Origin: Peribacillus frigoritolerans
GTDB taxonomy: Bacteria > Bacillota > Bacilli > Bacillales > DSM-1321
NCBI RefSeq assembly: GCF_001636405.1
Contig: NZ_KV440950.1
Coordinates: 3,204,778-3,268,777, forward strand
Direction of reading: 5' to 3'
DNA: 64,000 bases
The position numbers and the translations under genes were made by a program. Positions 25,968-34,813 of this stretch are shown here, piece after piece (positions within the stretch are counted from its first letter, which is position 1; every line of letters starts with the position of its first letter). The notes under the pieces were generated by a model that was not told the DNA's origin, ran no database searches, and saw only the letters and a program-made list of their open reading frames with translations.

Positions 25968-27968
25968 CTACTTACCTCCTAAATAATTAGTTAATCTATC
26001 TGAATATTTTTTACCATCTATTACATAGTTGATTTTAAACTCACTTGGTCTAGCTGATTGTGCCTCATATATGGGTTTTACTTTAATGGTTACTTCTTTA
26101 CCCTCTACTAAAGCCTTCTTCCATGTATTCTCTAGAGTCTTATATTCACTCCTATTTAAAGTAGCATTCATGGGTACTAAGTTATCTATTTCACCAGAAC
26201 CTTTAAAGATACTTGCAATTAAATGTCCACCATCATCGTTTGATAGTCTATCGTCTCCTCCAACCTTTCTTTGGGCATAAGGATTTCGTTTTGCTTTACC
26301 CAATTCTAATTTAGCTTCAGCAATCGCAATACGTCCGTTATCATCAGTGGTATATTTATATCCTTCTTTTGTTGTATACTCTACATTGGGTTTTAAGGTC
26401 TTCTTACGATTTACTTTCGTGTATTGTTCACCATATCTAACGTTATCTATACCCTTAGGAACACTCTCCCCTGAAACACCCTCTACTTTACTATCTTTCA
26501 CCGTGAATTTCTGATAGGCTTCCTTAATTGTCTGCTTTTCAATCATAACATGGGGAAGGTTTGGTCCTCCTGCGAGGGAAACTTCTTCCATACTTATCCG
26601 TTTAGGTATTTCTTTTTTACCTAGTTCGTCACCTATATTTTTTAACGTGTTTTTTCCTGATTTCGCGATGTCTGTTATTGTGGCTTGAACCTTCTGAACC
26701 TGCTTTTGCGCAAATTCCTTGCTGTAAGGGACGAACTTTGTACCACTAGCTACTTTATCTGCGATCTTCGCCGCACCTGCCACACCGCCGATTCCGAGTG
26801 CCATCAACAGGCCGTTCTGGCGCTGTTCCTCGGTTAGCTGGTTGCCGAACATGTCTTTGCCGGTTGCCGCTTCGCCGAGGCCGTTGGCTGCGAGGAGTCC
26901 GTATATTCCGTATTCGGTTTTCTGTATGAGGCTAAAGCCTTTTGTCGATTTATAGGCATCGAGCGCGTGGTCCGCTGCGTTGAGTCCTTTGGCCGTTTTG
27001 TATAGGGCGCTGCCGCCTTTGATGGCCCGTCCGGCCCAGCCGACGACGGGGATGAATCCAGCGGCGGCCATGGCGCCGGCGGCGATTCGTTCGGCATCGG
27101 ACAGCTTGCGGCCCGTTACTGGATCGACTCCGGTCGAGGCCCTGATTGAATCATAATATCCCGTGAATTCCCCTGTAAAGGTTTTTGTCGTATCCCAGGC
27201 CTTTTCGTACCATGGGCGGTTTTCGAGTTCTTCCATTTCCTGTTCGATTTTCCGGGCTTCTGCTTGTTCCTTTTTGAAGGTTTGATAGTCTTTCATCTGA
27301 CCAGCGACTTCATCCTTCACTTGATAGACGTCACTGCTCTTGAATGCCGATTGGTTGAATGTCATCGGCGAAACGTGGCCGTCCTGCTTGGTGGCATCAA
27401 GCAAGGCACGGAAGAGGCCAACGGCTACATTTTCCTGCCCGATGGACACATCATATTCCTCGACCAATTGCCGGTCGACATTCTCGACCTTTGTCACGGT
27501 GTCATCCAGCCTGTGCCCGGCCAGCGTGATTTTTTCATTAAAGTCCTTTTGGTCGAACATATCAAGAGGCAGGATATCGTCAATGCTATTCAGGATCCTT
27601 TGAAGATCGTTCGCTTGTTCATCGACAAGCGACTTCGCTTGGTTGATGCCGTTCGAGACTTCACCATCTAAAAAGGGAACCTCGACCACCGTATTTCCGG
27701 AGAGGTCCGCCTCTTCCAGACTGGCCGGTATGCCTTCCAAAAAACTGATCTGGGTCGTGAATAGTTCCATCCAGGCGTCCGCCACCTCGATTTGCGCTTC
27801 ATAAAAGCTTTTGATGGCGGTAGCTCCGGCTCCTTGAAACTCGTTATCAAGGCTGACAATGCCCTGAAATTCCTTTTTCAGGGCTGCGACTTCCTTCTTT
27901 AGGTCTTCATATTGCTTGGCACGCGACTTGGTTGCGGCCGTCAATGTCTCGGCTTCATATATTTTCAT
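25968..27968 (-). CDS. LXG-domain polymorphic toxin with C-terminal nuclease (YeeF-like)
   Basis: 666-residue T7SS-type effector. N-terminal LXG domain (about 1-235, helical, LDNEFQGAGATAIKSFYEAQ) directs secretion through the ESX/YukE-like system. Then a pre-toxin TG-like region (about 255-330, GYYDSIRASTGVDPVTGRKL), a conserved linker (400-503) and a DNA/RNA non-specific endonuclease (about 505-666). The nuclease has DDRLSNDDGGHLIASIFKGS, IDNLVPMNATLNRSEYKTLE and RPSEFKINYVIDG, with the His of GGH presumed catalytic. The first 1.2 kb is visibly GC-richer than the nuclease and immunity part, so the tip looks transplanted. It overlaps the YwqI-like gene by 4 nt and abuts yezG. No secretion genes (YukE, YukBA) are in the window. 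Confidence 0.9.
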   Translation of the reverse strand: MKIYEAETLTAATKSRAKQYEDLKKEVAALKKEFQGIVSLDNEFQGAGATAIKSFYEAQIEVADAWMELFTTQISFLEGIPASLEEADLSGNTVVEVPFLDGEVSNGINQAKSLVDEQANDLQRILNSIDDILPLDMFDQKDFNEKITLAGHRLDDTVTKVENVDRQLVEEYDVSIGQENVAVGLFRALLDATKQDGHVSPMTFNQSAFKSSDVYQVKDEVAGQMKDYQTFKKEQAEARKIEQEMEELENRPWYEKAWDTTKTFTGEFTGYYDSIRASTGVDPVTGRKLSDAERIAAGAMAAAGFIPVVGWAGRAIKGGSALYKTAKGLNAADHALDAYKSTKGFSLIQKTEYGIYGLLAANGLGEAATGKDMFGNQLTEEQRQNGLLMALGIGGVAGAAKIADKVASGTKFVPYSKEFAQKQVQKVQATITDIAKSGKNTLKNIGDELGKKEIPKRISMEEVSLAGGPNLPHVMIEKQTIKEAYQKFTVKDSKVEGVSGESVPKGIDNVRYGEQYTKVNRKKTLKPNVEYTTKEGYKYTTDDNGRIAIAEAKLELGKAKRNPYAQRKVGGDDRLSNDDGGHLIASIFKGSGEIDNLVPMNATLNRSEYKTLENTWKKALVEGKEVTIKVKPIYEAQSARPSEFKINYVIDGKKYSDRLTNYLGGK
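26449..26750 (-). repeat. LXG linker repeat, copy A (in the intact toxin gene)
   Basis: Codons about 405-505 of the toxin; the parent of copies B and E. Its upstream neighbour 26697-26913 is repeated in the Ntox15 cassette (23393-23610). Confidence 0.87.
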
Positions 27969-28255
27969 CTCACAGGATACCCATTTGAAGACGTATGGGC
28001 AATGGCTTCATCCTGTTCTTTTAATAAGTCAATGTTGGCACGAGTATCTTCCACATTTTTCTGGACGATTTTGATATATTGCTCGAAGACCTTCTCCAGG
28101 TTCGTTTCCCGATCGATCCATTTCGAAGTGAATTCCAATTTATTGTTGCCAAGCTCGCCTGCCGGCAAATTTCCAAGCGTGACTGTACCAAGTGCCGTCT
28201 TCACCTGATCGACTTGCTTCGTTACGGCAGGATGATTCAGTTTGATTGTCGTCAT
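27965..28255 (-). CDS. YwqI-like helical partner of LXG toxin (DUF5344)
   Basis: 96 residues, all-helical, WXG100-like in size. TIKLNHPAVTKQVDQVKTAL, NLPAGELGNNKLEFTSKWID and VEDTRANIDLLKEQDEAIAH fit the YwqI family that lies between YwqH and the LXG toxin in B. subtilis. Such small helical proteins bind the LXG helix bundle and help load it into the type VII secretion machine (known for Lap-type partners). Overlaps the toxin by 4 nt and the YwqH-like gene by 1 nt. Confidence 0.8.
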   Translation of the reverse strand: MTTIKLNHPAVTKQVDQVKTALGTVTLGNLPAGELGNNKLEFTSKWIDRETNLEKVFEQYIKIVQKNVEDTRANIDLLKEQDEAIAHTSSNGYPVR

Positions 28256-28683
28256 TAAAACAACCGCCTTTTTAAATCGGATATTTTACTTTCCAGCTGC
28301 TCAAATGCCTCTTCACCTTTGTTCAAAAGGGAGTCGGCTTCTTGGGCTATATTCCCCGCTATGCTAAGAAGCGTATTCTCGGCATTCAGCTTTGTAATCA
28401 TCGCTTCGATTTTCCATTGGTAATCATCATAATCGTCATGGATGATACTGAACATCACATTATAGGCATCATGACGGGCATCCTCAAAGTGATCCGAACG
28501 GTTCCCTGTCCAGCTGCCACCAAGCTCAGGCTCTTTTATTTTCCTAATCTCGTTAAGACACATGCTCTGTTCTTTTATAATATCGTTTTTTGCATTTTCT
28601 AATCGTTCAATTTTTACATTTAAATCAGCTTTTTTACTGGAGATAGCAGAGTGTATATTACTCAAAATATCTGCATATACCAT
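28255..28683 (-). CDS. YwqH-like helical partner of LXG toxin (DUF5082)
   Basis: 142 residues, predicted coiled-coil helices. YADILSNIHSAISSKKADLN, ELGGSWTGNRSDHFEDARHD (a W-x-G turn, as in WXG100-like proteins) and QEADSLLNKGEEAFEQLESK match the YwqH family. First gene of the operon; ATG at 28683 has GAGGTGAG 4 nt upstream. Likely a targeting or loading factor that pairs with the LXG head and the YwqI-like protein. Upstream 28700-28780 should hold the operon promoter. Confidence 0.8.
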   Translation of the reverse strand: MVYADILSNIHSAISSKKADLNVKIERLENAKNDIIKEQSMCLNEIRKIKEPELGGSWTGNRSDHFEDARHDAYNVMFSIIHDDYDDYQWKIEAMITKLNAENTLLSIAGNIAQEADSLLNKGEEAFEQLESKISDLKRRLF

Positions 28684-28922
28684 GAAACTCACCTCAGAAA
28701 CAGTATAATCCTACACTAAATGTCATATTTTCCTATTTAATATTATAAGGATTATAGTCCGAGAGTTAAATAGGGAGAAATATGCTATTTTGTCAGTTGA
28801 AAGAGAAGATTGGCATAAAAAAGTTCCTACATACCATATTCTTTATACCCGGCATTTTACCAATTTTAAACAAGTTAACAGAATATCATTTTATTAGATT
28901 CTCTATAAGTATTTTCGGCACT

Positions 28923-29171
28923 TCATTCAAATTGTCCTTGCCTGTATCTATGCAGCAGGTCATGCCGAACAAATTCCCTGCAAGAGGAAGATAAATGTGA
29001 CCGCTCGGGATGTATCAAATCACCAAAAGGCAAATCACCGACAAATTTAACTTCACCTTCAAAATCCTGTCCGGATTCAGCATCAAAACCGATGACCTTC
29101 ACAAAGCAAGTTTTGTGTCCGGTTTTCATAAAATCAATTACTGTTAACACATGATTATGTATATCATTCAT
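28923..29171 (-). CDS. Hypothetical protein, possibly frameshifted at its end
   Basis: 82 residues from ATG 29171 (TGGAGG upstream). The first 60 residues look like a genuine protein (HNHVLTVIDFMKTGHKTCFV, EGEVKFVGDLPFGDLIHPER). The last 20 (REFVRHDLLHRYRQGQFE) are basic and odd. In the next frame the same DNA reads GNLFGMTCCIDTGKDNLNEV then PKILIENLIK-stop, which looks more natural, so a one-base shift near 28980 is possible. No family recognised. It lies just upstream of the toxin operon but in its own unit. Confidence 0.5.
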   Translation of the reverse strand: MNDIHNHVLTVIDFMKTGHKTCFVKVIGFDAESGQDFEGEVKFVGDLPFGDLIHPERSHLSSSCREFVRHDLLHRYRQGQFE

Positions 29172-29513
29172 ACTTTTTTCCTCCAACCATGAAATCTTTA
29201 AGTAAAAGTATTATTTACTAGCATTCCGATTTAAAACAATTATGGTTTAGATCGCAATAGTGTTAACATTGGAAATAGGCACTCCTGCTTTCCATGAATC
29301 ACTTTATTTTTCTATGTATTTTGTTCAATCTACCCTTATTTAGCTGAAGTTACATGAACTGATTTCTTCATGCATTTATGTTTTTTTTCGTTTCCAAGCA
29401 TGTTTGGAATTCCCATTACTTCCACCGAAGGTCAGTCTGGGAGCCTCGATGCCCTTCCCTCTTCTATATAGATTTATAACCTGCTATAATCTAAGGATTG
29501 GAGGTGTAAAAAA
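29172..29513. other. Intergenic region between divergent small genes
   Basis: No gene seen. TATAAT at 29485-29490 is a candidate -10 for the membrane-protein gene at 29514; its -35 is poor. Confidence 0.3.
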
Positions 29514-29918
29514 ATGAAAGAAATCATCCAGATATTAGCTGAAATCGTCAATAATCTTCACGATTTCATCCTATTCTTTGTAAGTGACACATTAAATTCA
29601 AATGCAACCGACAAAGATTTGCATTTTTGGATAATGGGAATCATCGGTATCATCATATTTTTGTTCGTGTTATTTTTATCCAATTTAATTTCCCGGATGC
29701 GTTTTGGTATAACGATACTCTCTTTCCTTTATACCTTTACAGTCATGGTTGTTTTAGTATTTGCCATTGAAATACAGCAAGCCCTTACCAGCAGGGGGAA
29801 TATGGAGTTTCAAGATGCGGCGGTAGGCCTTTGGGGGTTCATCGTATTTTTCATGGTTTTTGCTGTACTATCATCCCTATTCTTATTGGTGAAGAATTTT
29901 TTCAAGCAATCAAAATAA
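29514..29918 (+). CDS. Membrane protein with three to four helices, unknown function
   Basis: 134 residues; GGAGGTG 8 nt before the ATG. An amphipathic N-terminal helix is followed by clear membrane spans: FWIMGIIGIIIFLFVLFLSN, FGITILSFLYTFTVMVVLVF and GFIVFFMVFAVLSSLFLLVK. The C-terminal tail is basic (KNFFKQSK). I do not recognise a family and no neighbour is co-transcribed. Confidence 0.6.
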   Translation: MKEIIQILAEIVNNLHDFILFFVSDTLNSNATDKDLHFWIMGIIGIIIFLFVLFLSNLISRMRFGITILSFLYTFTVMVVLVFAIEIQQALTSRGNMEFQDAAVGLWGFIVFFMVFAVLSSLFLLVKNFFKQSK

Positions 29919-30067
29919 AGGTAACGATAGGTCACCTTGCTTAAAACATTCCTAATGCCTTTCAATAACTGGAAATTCGGATTTTGTATTGGCGGGAATG
30001 ATAAATTCTCTGCAGCATCATCTTAAATCGAAAGCAAGGTTACAGAGAAGCAAATATGATCGGGGAA

Positions 30068-30361
30068 TTACTTCGATTCATTTTCATTGAATAAATCAAT
30101 GCTGAACAGATTAAATGAATCGTCGTCAGTAATACGTTCCTGATCATTTCCTGTTATATCGGGACTATTTTCCCTGCGGCGGCGATTTACTTCCCTTAAT
30201 TCCGCTTCCAGAAATTCCGCTTGTTCGTGGGAAAGCTTGATCGTGATTTCATTATTTTGATCATCTGCAGCTTTCAAGAGGACATAGCTATCCGCAGCAT
30301 TACGTAAAGTCACATTGCTTACTGTTAAGTTCATGTTCGCTAGTTCATATCTTGCCTTCAT
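30068..30361 (-). CDS. Hypothetical 97-residue protein
   Basis: Soluble, charged. First half reads as a small beta-rich domain (MNLTVSNVTLRNAADSYVLL, KAADDQNNEITIKLSHEQ), then a helical AEFLEAELREVNRRRRE, then a disordered acidic tail. GGAGG lies 14 nt before the ATG, longer than ideal. A perfect 17-bp palindrome (30404-30420) stands about 45 nt upstream and may be its operator. Family unknown. Confidence 0.5.
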   Translation of the reverse strand: MKARYELANMNLTVSNVTLRNAADSYVLLKAADDQNNEITIKLSHEQAEFLEAELREVNRRRRENSPDITGNDQERITDDDSFNLFSIDLFNENESK

Positions 30362-30403
30362 AATGTAAAAAGAACCTCCATCGGAAAATACCGGATAAAA
30401 TAA

Positions 30404-30420
30404 AGTATATTAAATATACT
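30404..30420. promoter_or_regulatory. 17-bp perfect palindrome
   Basis: AGTATATTAAATATACT, upstream of the gene at 30068-30361. A candidate operator, though AT-rich palindromes can arise by chance. Confidence 0.35.
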
Positions 30421-30483
30421 CTACTTCAAGATATTTAAATATACAAATTCTTTGTTTAGAAAAGCCTTGAAACCTAAAGAAAG

Positions 30484-30693
30484 CTACCTCCTTAAAGATA
30501 TCCGACAATAAATGAAAAATTGGTGTGCCGCATCATCATTAAAGATTCGATCTTGAATAAGGGTACAGAAGAGGTTCTTCCCTTGAAACTCCAGAAGTTC
30601 TGGAACCACTTTAGCAATTGAATGCGAATTCGTCCCTTTCTTAAAAAATACTTGAATGAATTCAGATTGACTATAAACATTGGAACCCTCCAT
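30484..30693 (-). CDS. Doubtful 69-residue reading frame
   Basis: Follows the serine hydrolase gene by 23 nt. The product (MEGSNVYSQSEFIQVFFKKG ... FNDDAAHQFFIYCRISLRR) has a protein-like composition but the ATG has no ribosome site. A second overlapping frame from 30680 does have GGAGG but an unlikely composition. Could be a decayed gene end. Keep only as a possibility. Confidence 0.2.
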   Translation of the reverse strand: MEGSNVYSQSEFIQVFFKKGTNSHSIAKVVPELLEFQGKNLFCTLIQDRIFNDDAAHQFFIYCRISLRR

Positions 30694-30716
30694 TAGTGGA
30701 AAGGTTCCATTTATTT

Positions 30717-31727
30717 TTATAATTTTTTCTCGATCGCCCTAGTAATATGGTGTGGACCCATACCTTTATTTGAAGTAATGACGGTTCTCAATCGCTTTGC
30801 CGGATATACCGCAGAATTGAAACTTACCCCCGGGTCATACCCCATAAGGTGGTATTTGAAAATCGCGTCATTTTTTTTACGGATCCATATACCATAGCCA
30901 TAGTATTCCCCTTCATCTTCTGTAGCAATATGGGTTTCCAATAAGAGATTGGTATATTCTTGATTCAGTAGCAGATTGGAAAATAACCCATCCCAAAACC
31001 TGAACATATCTGATGTGGTAATAAACGCCCCTCCATCCGCACTGCCTTTGATGGGAAGGGAATAAACGTTGGTTCTCCATGCTCCATTTTCTTCGTCTAT
31101 GTACCCTAATGCAGTATTTTTAGGTAGCTGATCCATGGAAAAATAACCGGAATTTTTCATTTCACAAGGCAGAAAGATGTTCTTGTCGATATATTCGGTA
31201 AATTCAAGTCCGGTTAGTTCCTCAACAATCAATCCTAATAAAATATAGCCGGAATTATTGTAATGAAACCTTTCCCCGGGTTGAAACATCATCCCCTCAT
31301 CTTGAAACATTGGCAGGAAATCTTTTAATCCTTTTACATGGTACATCGGATTATTCTTCCATAGCTCCTCAAAATCATCCATCACTTCTTCATCAAAGTA
31401 ATCAGGGATGCCCGAAGTGTGTGTTAAGAGGTGATGTATGGTCACATTTTGATTGAAATTAGGAAACACGATCCGAACACAGTCTTTAAGCTTAGAATCG
31501 AACCTAAGTTTACCTTTTTGTATTAACTGGCAAATGGCTATCGCGGTAAACAGTTTACAACCGGAAGCAATACCGAACCTTGTTTCGGTCGTATTCATGA
31601 TTTCATCCGCTCGATTGGAATAGCCATGTGCTGAATTATGGATCAGATCATCTCCCGCTTTCACACTGATTATACCCGAGAATTCAATTTCCTTGCTCGT
31701 TGCTTCAATATTCCTGGATATATCCAT
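30717..31727 (-). CDS. Class C beta-lactamase-family serine hydrolase
   Basis: 336 residues from ATG 31727 (AAAGGGGGA upstream); the longer frame to 31847 runs back through a terminator and is rejected. Catalytic Ser-x-x-Lys is SGCK in FGIASGCKLFTAIA, the Tyr motif is YNNSGYILLG, and LLTHTSGIPDYF is the usual following block. Ser hydrolases of this type include DD-peptidases, esterases and true beta-lactamases. There is no signal peptide or membrane anchor, so it is probably cytoplasmic and esterase- or peptidase-like rather than a resistance enzyme. Substrate unknown. Confidence 0.85.
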   Translation of the reverse strand: MDISRNIEATSKEIEFSGIISVKAGDDLIHNSAHGYSNRADEIMNTTETRFGIASGCKLFTAIAICQLIQKGKLRFDSKLKDCVRIVFPNFNQNVTIHHLLTHTSGIPDYFDEEVMDDFEELWKNNPMYHVKGLKDFLPMFQDEGMMFQPGERFHYNNSGYILLGLIVEELTGLEFTEYIDKNIFLPCEMKNSGYFSMDQLPKNTALGYIDEENGAWRTNVYSLPIKGSADGGAFITTSDMFRFWDGLFSNLLLNQEYTNLLLETHIATEDEGEYYGYGIWIRKKNDAIFKYHLMGYDPGVSFNSAVYPAKRLRTVITSNKGMGPHHITRAIEKKL

Positions 31728-31796
31728 ATGTAGAGTCCCCCTTTGCCGGTAAAATTTACATACTGATGTGTTGGCCAAGGTGCTTCTTAGGTCTTG

Positions 31797-31826
31797 CAAA
31801 AAAACCCGCATCTTATGTGATGCGGG
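31797..31826 (-). terminator. Terminator of the NAD salvage operon
   Basis: Minus strand CCCGCATC-ACATAA-GATGCGGG followed by TTTTTTTGC, 24 nt past the nadE stop. Confidence 0.88.
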
Positions 31827-31850
31827 ATAACTTATCTTAGATTTCACTCG

Positions 31851-32687
31851 TTATTTCCACCAAGTATCATAAACATTAATGGCTTCATTGCGTTTATGTT
31901 CGGTTTTAGTATACCATCCTTCGATGATTTCAGCTGCTTCCGTTCTGATTTCCTTGCCTTCTAGGTAATCATCGATTTCATCATAGCTAACCCCTAAAGC
32001 CACTTCATCAGGAAGTAACGGTTTGTCATCTTCTAAATCGGCCGTTGGTATTTTCGTATAAAGGCGCTCAGGAGCACCGACGAATTTCAGGATTTCTTTT
32101 CCTTGCCTTTTATTTAAGCGGTATAAAGGAATGATATCCGCTGCACCGTCACCATGTTTCGTAAAGAAACCTGTGATCGCTTCAGCTGCATGGTCCGTAC
32201 CAAGCACAACGCCTTTATACAGCCCGGCTAAATCATATTGCACCTTCATTCGCTCTCGTGCTTTGACATTACCCCTTAAGAAATTCGATAGCTTTTCAGA
32301 AACTGCTTCTTCCACAGCTTTGACAGATGCATCCACCGCTTCCTTGATGTTGACTGTAACCGATTGGCTTGGCTTAATGAATTTTAAAGCCAGCTGCCTA
32401 TCATCTTCATCTGCCTGTACTCCATATGGCAAGCTTACAGCAACAAACTTATAGTCGCTGCCATTCGTTTCTTCATTTAATTCATTGACAGCGGTTTGGG
32501 CAATATAGCCCGCCAGTGTTGAATCTTGGCCTCCGGAAATTCCAAGTACAAAGCTTTTCAGAAACGTATTTTTCTTCATATACCCTTTTAATAGATCAAC
32601 ACTTTTCCTGAATTCGATTTCAGGATCGATCGTTGGCTGGACAAGTAATTTTTTTACGATTTCTTTTTGTAATGGACGCATTGGCAT
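31851..32687 (-). CDS. nadE: NH3-dependent NAD+ synthetase
   Basis: Last step of NAD formation: amidates nicotinate adenine dinucleotide with ammonia and ATP. 278 residues, single-domain type without glutaminase. ATP-pyrophosphatase loop [10 protein letters not shown] (about 49-58), [40 protein letters not shown] and the C-terminal [15 protein letters not shown]. Two ATGs lie at the start (MPMR); the choice is not resolved. Last gene of nrtR-pncA-pncB-nadE, which together recycles nicotinamide to NAD. Confidence 0.96.
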   Translation of the reverse strand: MPMRPLQKEIVKKLLVQPTIDPEIEFRKSVDLLKGYMKKNTFLKSFVLGISGGQDSTLAGYIAQTAVNELNEETNGSDYKFVAVSLPYGVQADEDDRQLALKFIKPSQSVTVNIKEAVDASVKAVEEAVSEKLSNFLRGNVKARERMKVQYDLAGLYKGVVLGTDHAAEAITGFFTKHGDGAADIIPLYRLNKRQGKEILKFVGAPERLYTKIPTADLEDDKPLLPDEVALGVSYDEIDDYLEGKEIRTEAAEIIEGWYTKTEHKRNEAINVYDTWWK

Positions 32688-32715
32688 TTCCCCGCTTTCT
32701 AATAAAATAGATTGG

Positions 32716-34185
32716 TCATTTCGTTAGCATTCTTTCAACTTTGGCTTTAACTTCATCTATATTCCTCATTTTATTATCCCAACAATCCTGGCTTAGATCT
32801 ACCGGATATTCTTCAGGATTAAGTGCACGAAGGTACTCCGGCCATAATACTTGGAGATTTTTTTGCGTGAAGGCCTTGATTTCATCTATGGTTGGCAATT
32901 CATAAATCAAACTTCCATCCTTGAAAATATCCACATGCAGATCAACCGCATCGAAATCCGTGACGAATTTACTTAGGAATGTATGGACAGGATGAAACAT
33001 TTTTAATTTTTCCTGTTCCTGTGGCTTCTCATATTCCATCGCCAAATAATCACCTTCAGCATGATGGTTCACTTTATTGATGATTCGATATACTCGTTTT
33101 AAGCCAGGTGTCGTGACCTTTTCAGGGTTAGAAGAAATTTTGATGGTATCTCTCATATTCCCATCTTCGCCCTCTATTGAAACCATTTTATAAACAGCAC
33201 CCAGCGCTGGCTGGTCATAAGCCGTAATCAATTTGGTTCCGATGCCCCAAATGTCAATTCTTGCTCCTTGTTGTTTCAGATTGATGATTGTATATTCATC
33301 AAGGTCATTGGAAGCGACAATCTTCGCATCATGGAATCCTGCAGCATCAAGCATACGTCTTGCTTCTTTTGATAAGTAAGCTAAATCACCACTGTCAAGA
33401 CGGACGCCAATGAAATTGATTTTATCACCCAATTCCTTGGCTACACGGATTGCATTCGGGATGCCAGAACGCAATGTATCATACGTATCAACCAAGAATA
33501 CACAGTCTTTATGGGAAACGGCATATTTATGAAAAGCCGTATATTCATCTTTATAAGCTTGGATCATGGAATGTGCATGCGTCCCTGAAACCGGAATGCC
33601 GAACAGCTTTCCAGCACGTACATTACTAGTGGAATCAAAGCCAGCAATATAGGCCGCTCTCGCTCCCCAAATTGCGGCATCCATTTCTTGCGCCCGCCTT
33701 GAACCGAATTCCAGGGCAGATTCTTCACCGATGACCTGCTTGATGCGTGATGCCTTTGTTGCCACGAGTGTGTGATAGTTCACAATGTTAAGCAACGCAG
33801 TTTCTATGAGTTGAGCCTCACCAAGCGGTGCTTCTACCCGTAATATCGGTTCATTGCCGAAGACGAGCTCCCCCTCTTTCATGCAGCGGATCTCTCCCGT
33901 GAAACGGATGTTCTTCAAATATTTCAAAAATTCTTCATCATAGTGCAGATCATTTTTTAAATAGTCGATATCACTTTCCGAGAAGGAAAAGTTTTGAAGG
34001 TAATGGACAATTTTTTCAAGTCCTGCAAAGATCGCATATCCGCTATTAAATGGAAGCTTTCTGAAAAATATCTCGAAAACTGCCTTGCGGTTATGTGTTT
34101 TGTCCTGCCAATAAGTTTGGGCCATATTGATTTGGTATAGGTCAGTGTGTAATGCGTAACTGTCATCGTTGTATTTTTTTTCCAT
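32716..34185 (-). CDS. pncB: Nicotinate phosphoribosyltransferase
   Basis: Joins nicotinate and PRPP to form nicotinate mononucleotide. 489 residues. [18 protein letters not shown] at the N terminus, [37 protein letters not shown] and [20 protein letters not shown] are the family's active-site blocks. ATG at 34185 follows GGGAGGAAC; the longer frame overlaps pncA and is rejected. Close to B. subtilis YueK. Operon order pncA-pncB-nadE gives the full deamidating salvage route. Confidence 0.96.
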   Translation of the reverse strand: MEKKYNDDSYALHTDLYQINMAQTYWQDKTHNRKAVFEIFFRKLPFNSGYAIFAGLEKIVHYLQNFSFSESDIDYLKNDLHYDEEFLKYLKNIRFTGEIRCMKEGELVFGNEPILRVEAPLGEAQLIETALLNIVNYHTLVATKASRIKQVIGEESALEFGSRRAQEMDAAIWGARAAYIAGFDSTSNVRAGKLFGIPVSGTHAHSMIQAYKDEYTAFHKYAVSHKDCVFLVDTYDTLRSGIPNAIRVAKELGDKINFIGVRLDSGDLAYLSKEARRMLDAAGFHDAKIVASNDLDEYTIINLKQQGARIDIWGIGTKLITAYDQPALGAVYKMVSIEGEDGNMRDTIKISSNPEKVTTPGLKRVYRIINKVNHHAEGDYLAMEYEKPQEQEKLKMFHPVHTFLSKFVTDFDAVDLHVDIFKDGSLIYELPTIDEIKAFTQKNLQVLWPEYLRALNPEEYPVDLSQDCWDNKMRNIDEVKAKVERMLTK

Positions 34186-34246
34186 GGATAGTTCCTCCCA
34201 AAAGAGAAGCATTCGCTTCCCTTCTATTCTGTTGCTTGAATCGATA

Positions 34247-34798
34247 TTATAGAATGGTTGCTCCAAGAGATCCTTTAAAATGTCCAAGCGCCCAATGGTG
34301 ACCGGCATCATTGAACGAGGCCACTGCATGTTCATATACAAAAATTTCATAGCCTAAATTATAAGCGTCGATTGCCGTATGCAAAATGCAAATATCTGTA
34401 CAAACTCCGACTAAATATACATCGGTAATGTGACGTTCCCGCAGGCGGATATCAAGATCCGTTCCTGCAAAGGCCGAATAACGTGTTTTATCTATATAAT
34501 GAACATTCTTTTGATTTTTATTTGTTTCATATACCTCTTTTAACGCCCCATATAGGTCCCTACCCATTGTACCGCTAATATTATGCGGTGGAAACAAATT
34601 CGATTCGGGATGTAAGCGGTCTCCTTCTTCATGTAAATCAATCGCGAATACCGTATATTCGCCTTGTTTGATAAATTCCTTGGTTATATTGACAAGTTCC
34701 TTCTCGATATCCTGACCTGGCTTCCCGCAGGTCAATGAACCCCCGTCTGCCACGAAGTCATACGTATAATCTATATTGATCAATGCCTTTTTTCCCAT
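34247..34798 (-). CDS. pncA: Nicotinamidase
   Basis: Isochorismatase-fold hydrolase converting nicotinamide to nicotinate, 183 residues. The catalytic triad is seen as Asp10 (NIDYTYDF), Lys104 (DKTRYSAF) and Cys137 (GVCTDIC). Metal ligands are in IDLHEEGDRLHPES. Resembles B. subtilis YueJ. It sits between the NrtR-type regulator gene and pncB in the NAD salvage operon. Confidence 0.93.
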   Translation of the reverse strand: MGKKALINIDYTYDFVADGGSLTCGKPGQDIEKELVNITKEFIKQGEYTVFAIDLHEEGDRLHPESNLFPPHNISGTMGRDLYGALKEVYETNKNQKNVHYIDKTRYSAFAGTDLDIRLRERHITDVYLVGVCTDICILHTAIDAYNLGYEIFVYEHAVASFNDAGHHWALGHFKGSLGATIL

Positions 34799-34813
34799 TT
34801 CACCAATTCCCCC

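Noticed and set aside
26834..27671. Several long overlapping frames inside the LXG gene on both strands
   Set aside because: They are shadows of a GC-richer coding region; the LXG frame has the domain match, the operon overlaps and the ribosome site.
30717..31847. Serine hydrolase as an exported beta-lactamase starting at 31847
   Set aside because: The extra 40 residues translate the nadE terminator region; the ATG at 31727 has a ribosome site and the protein then has no signal peptide.
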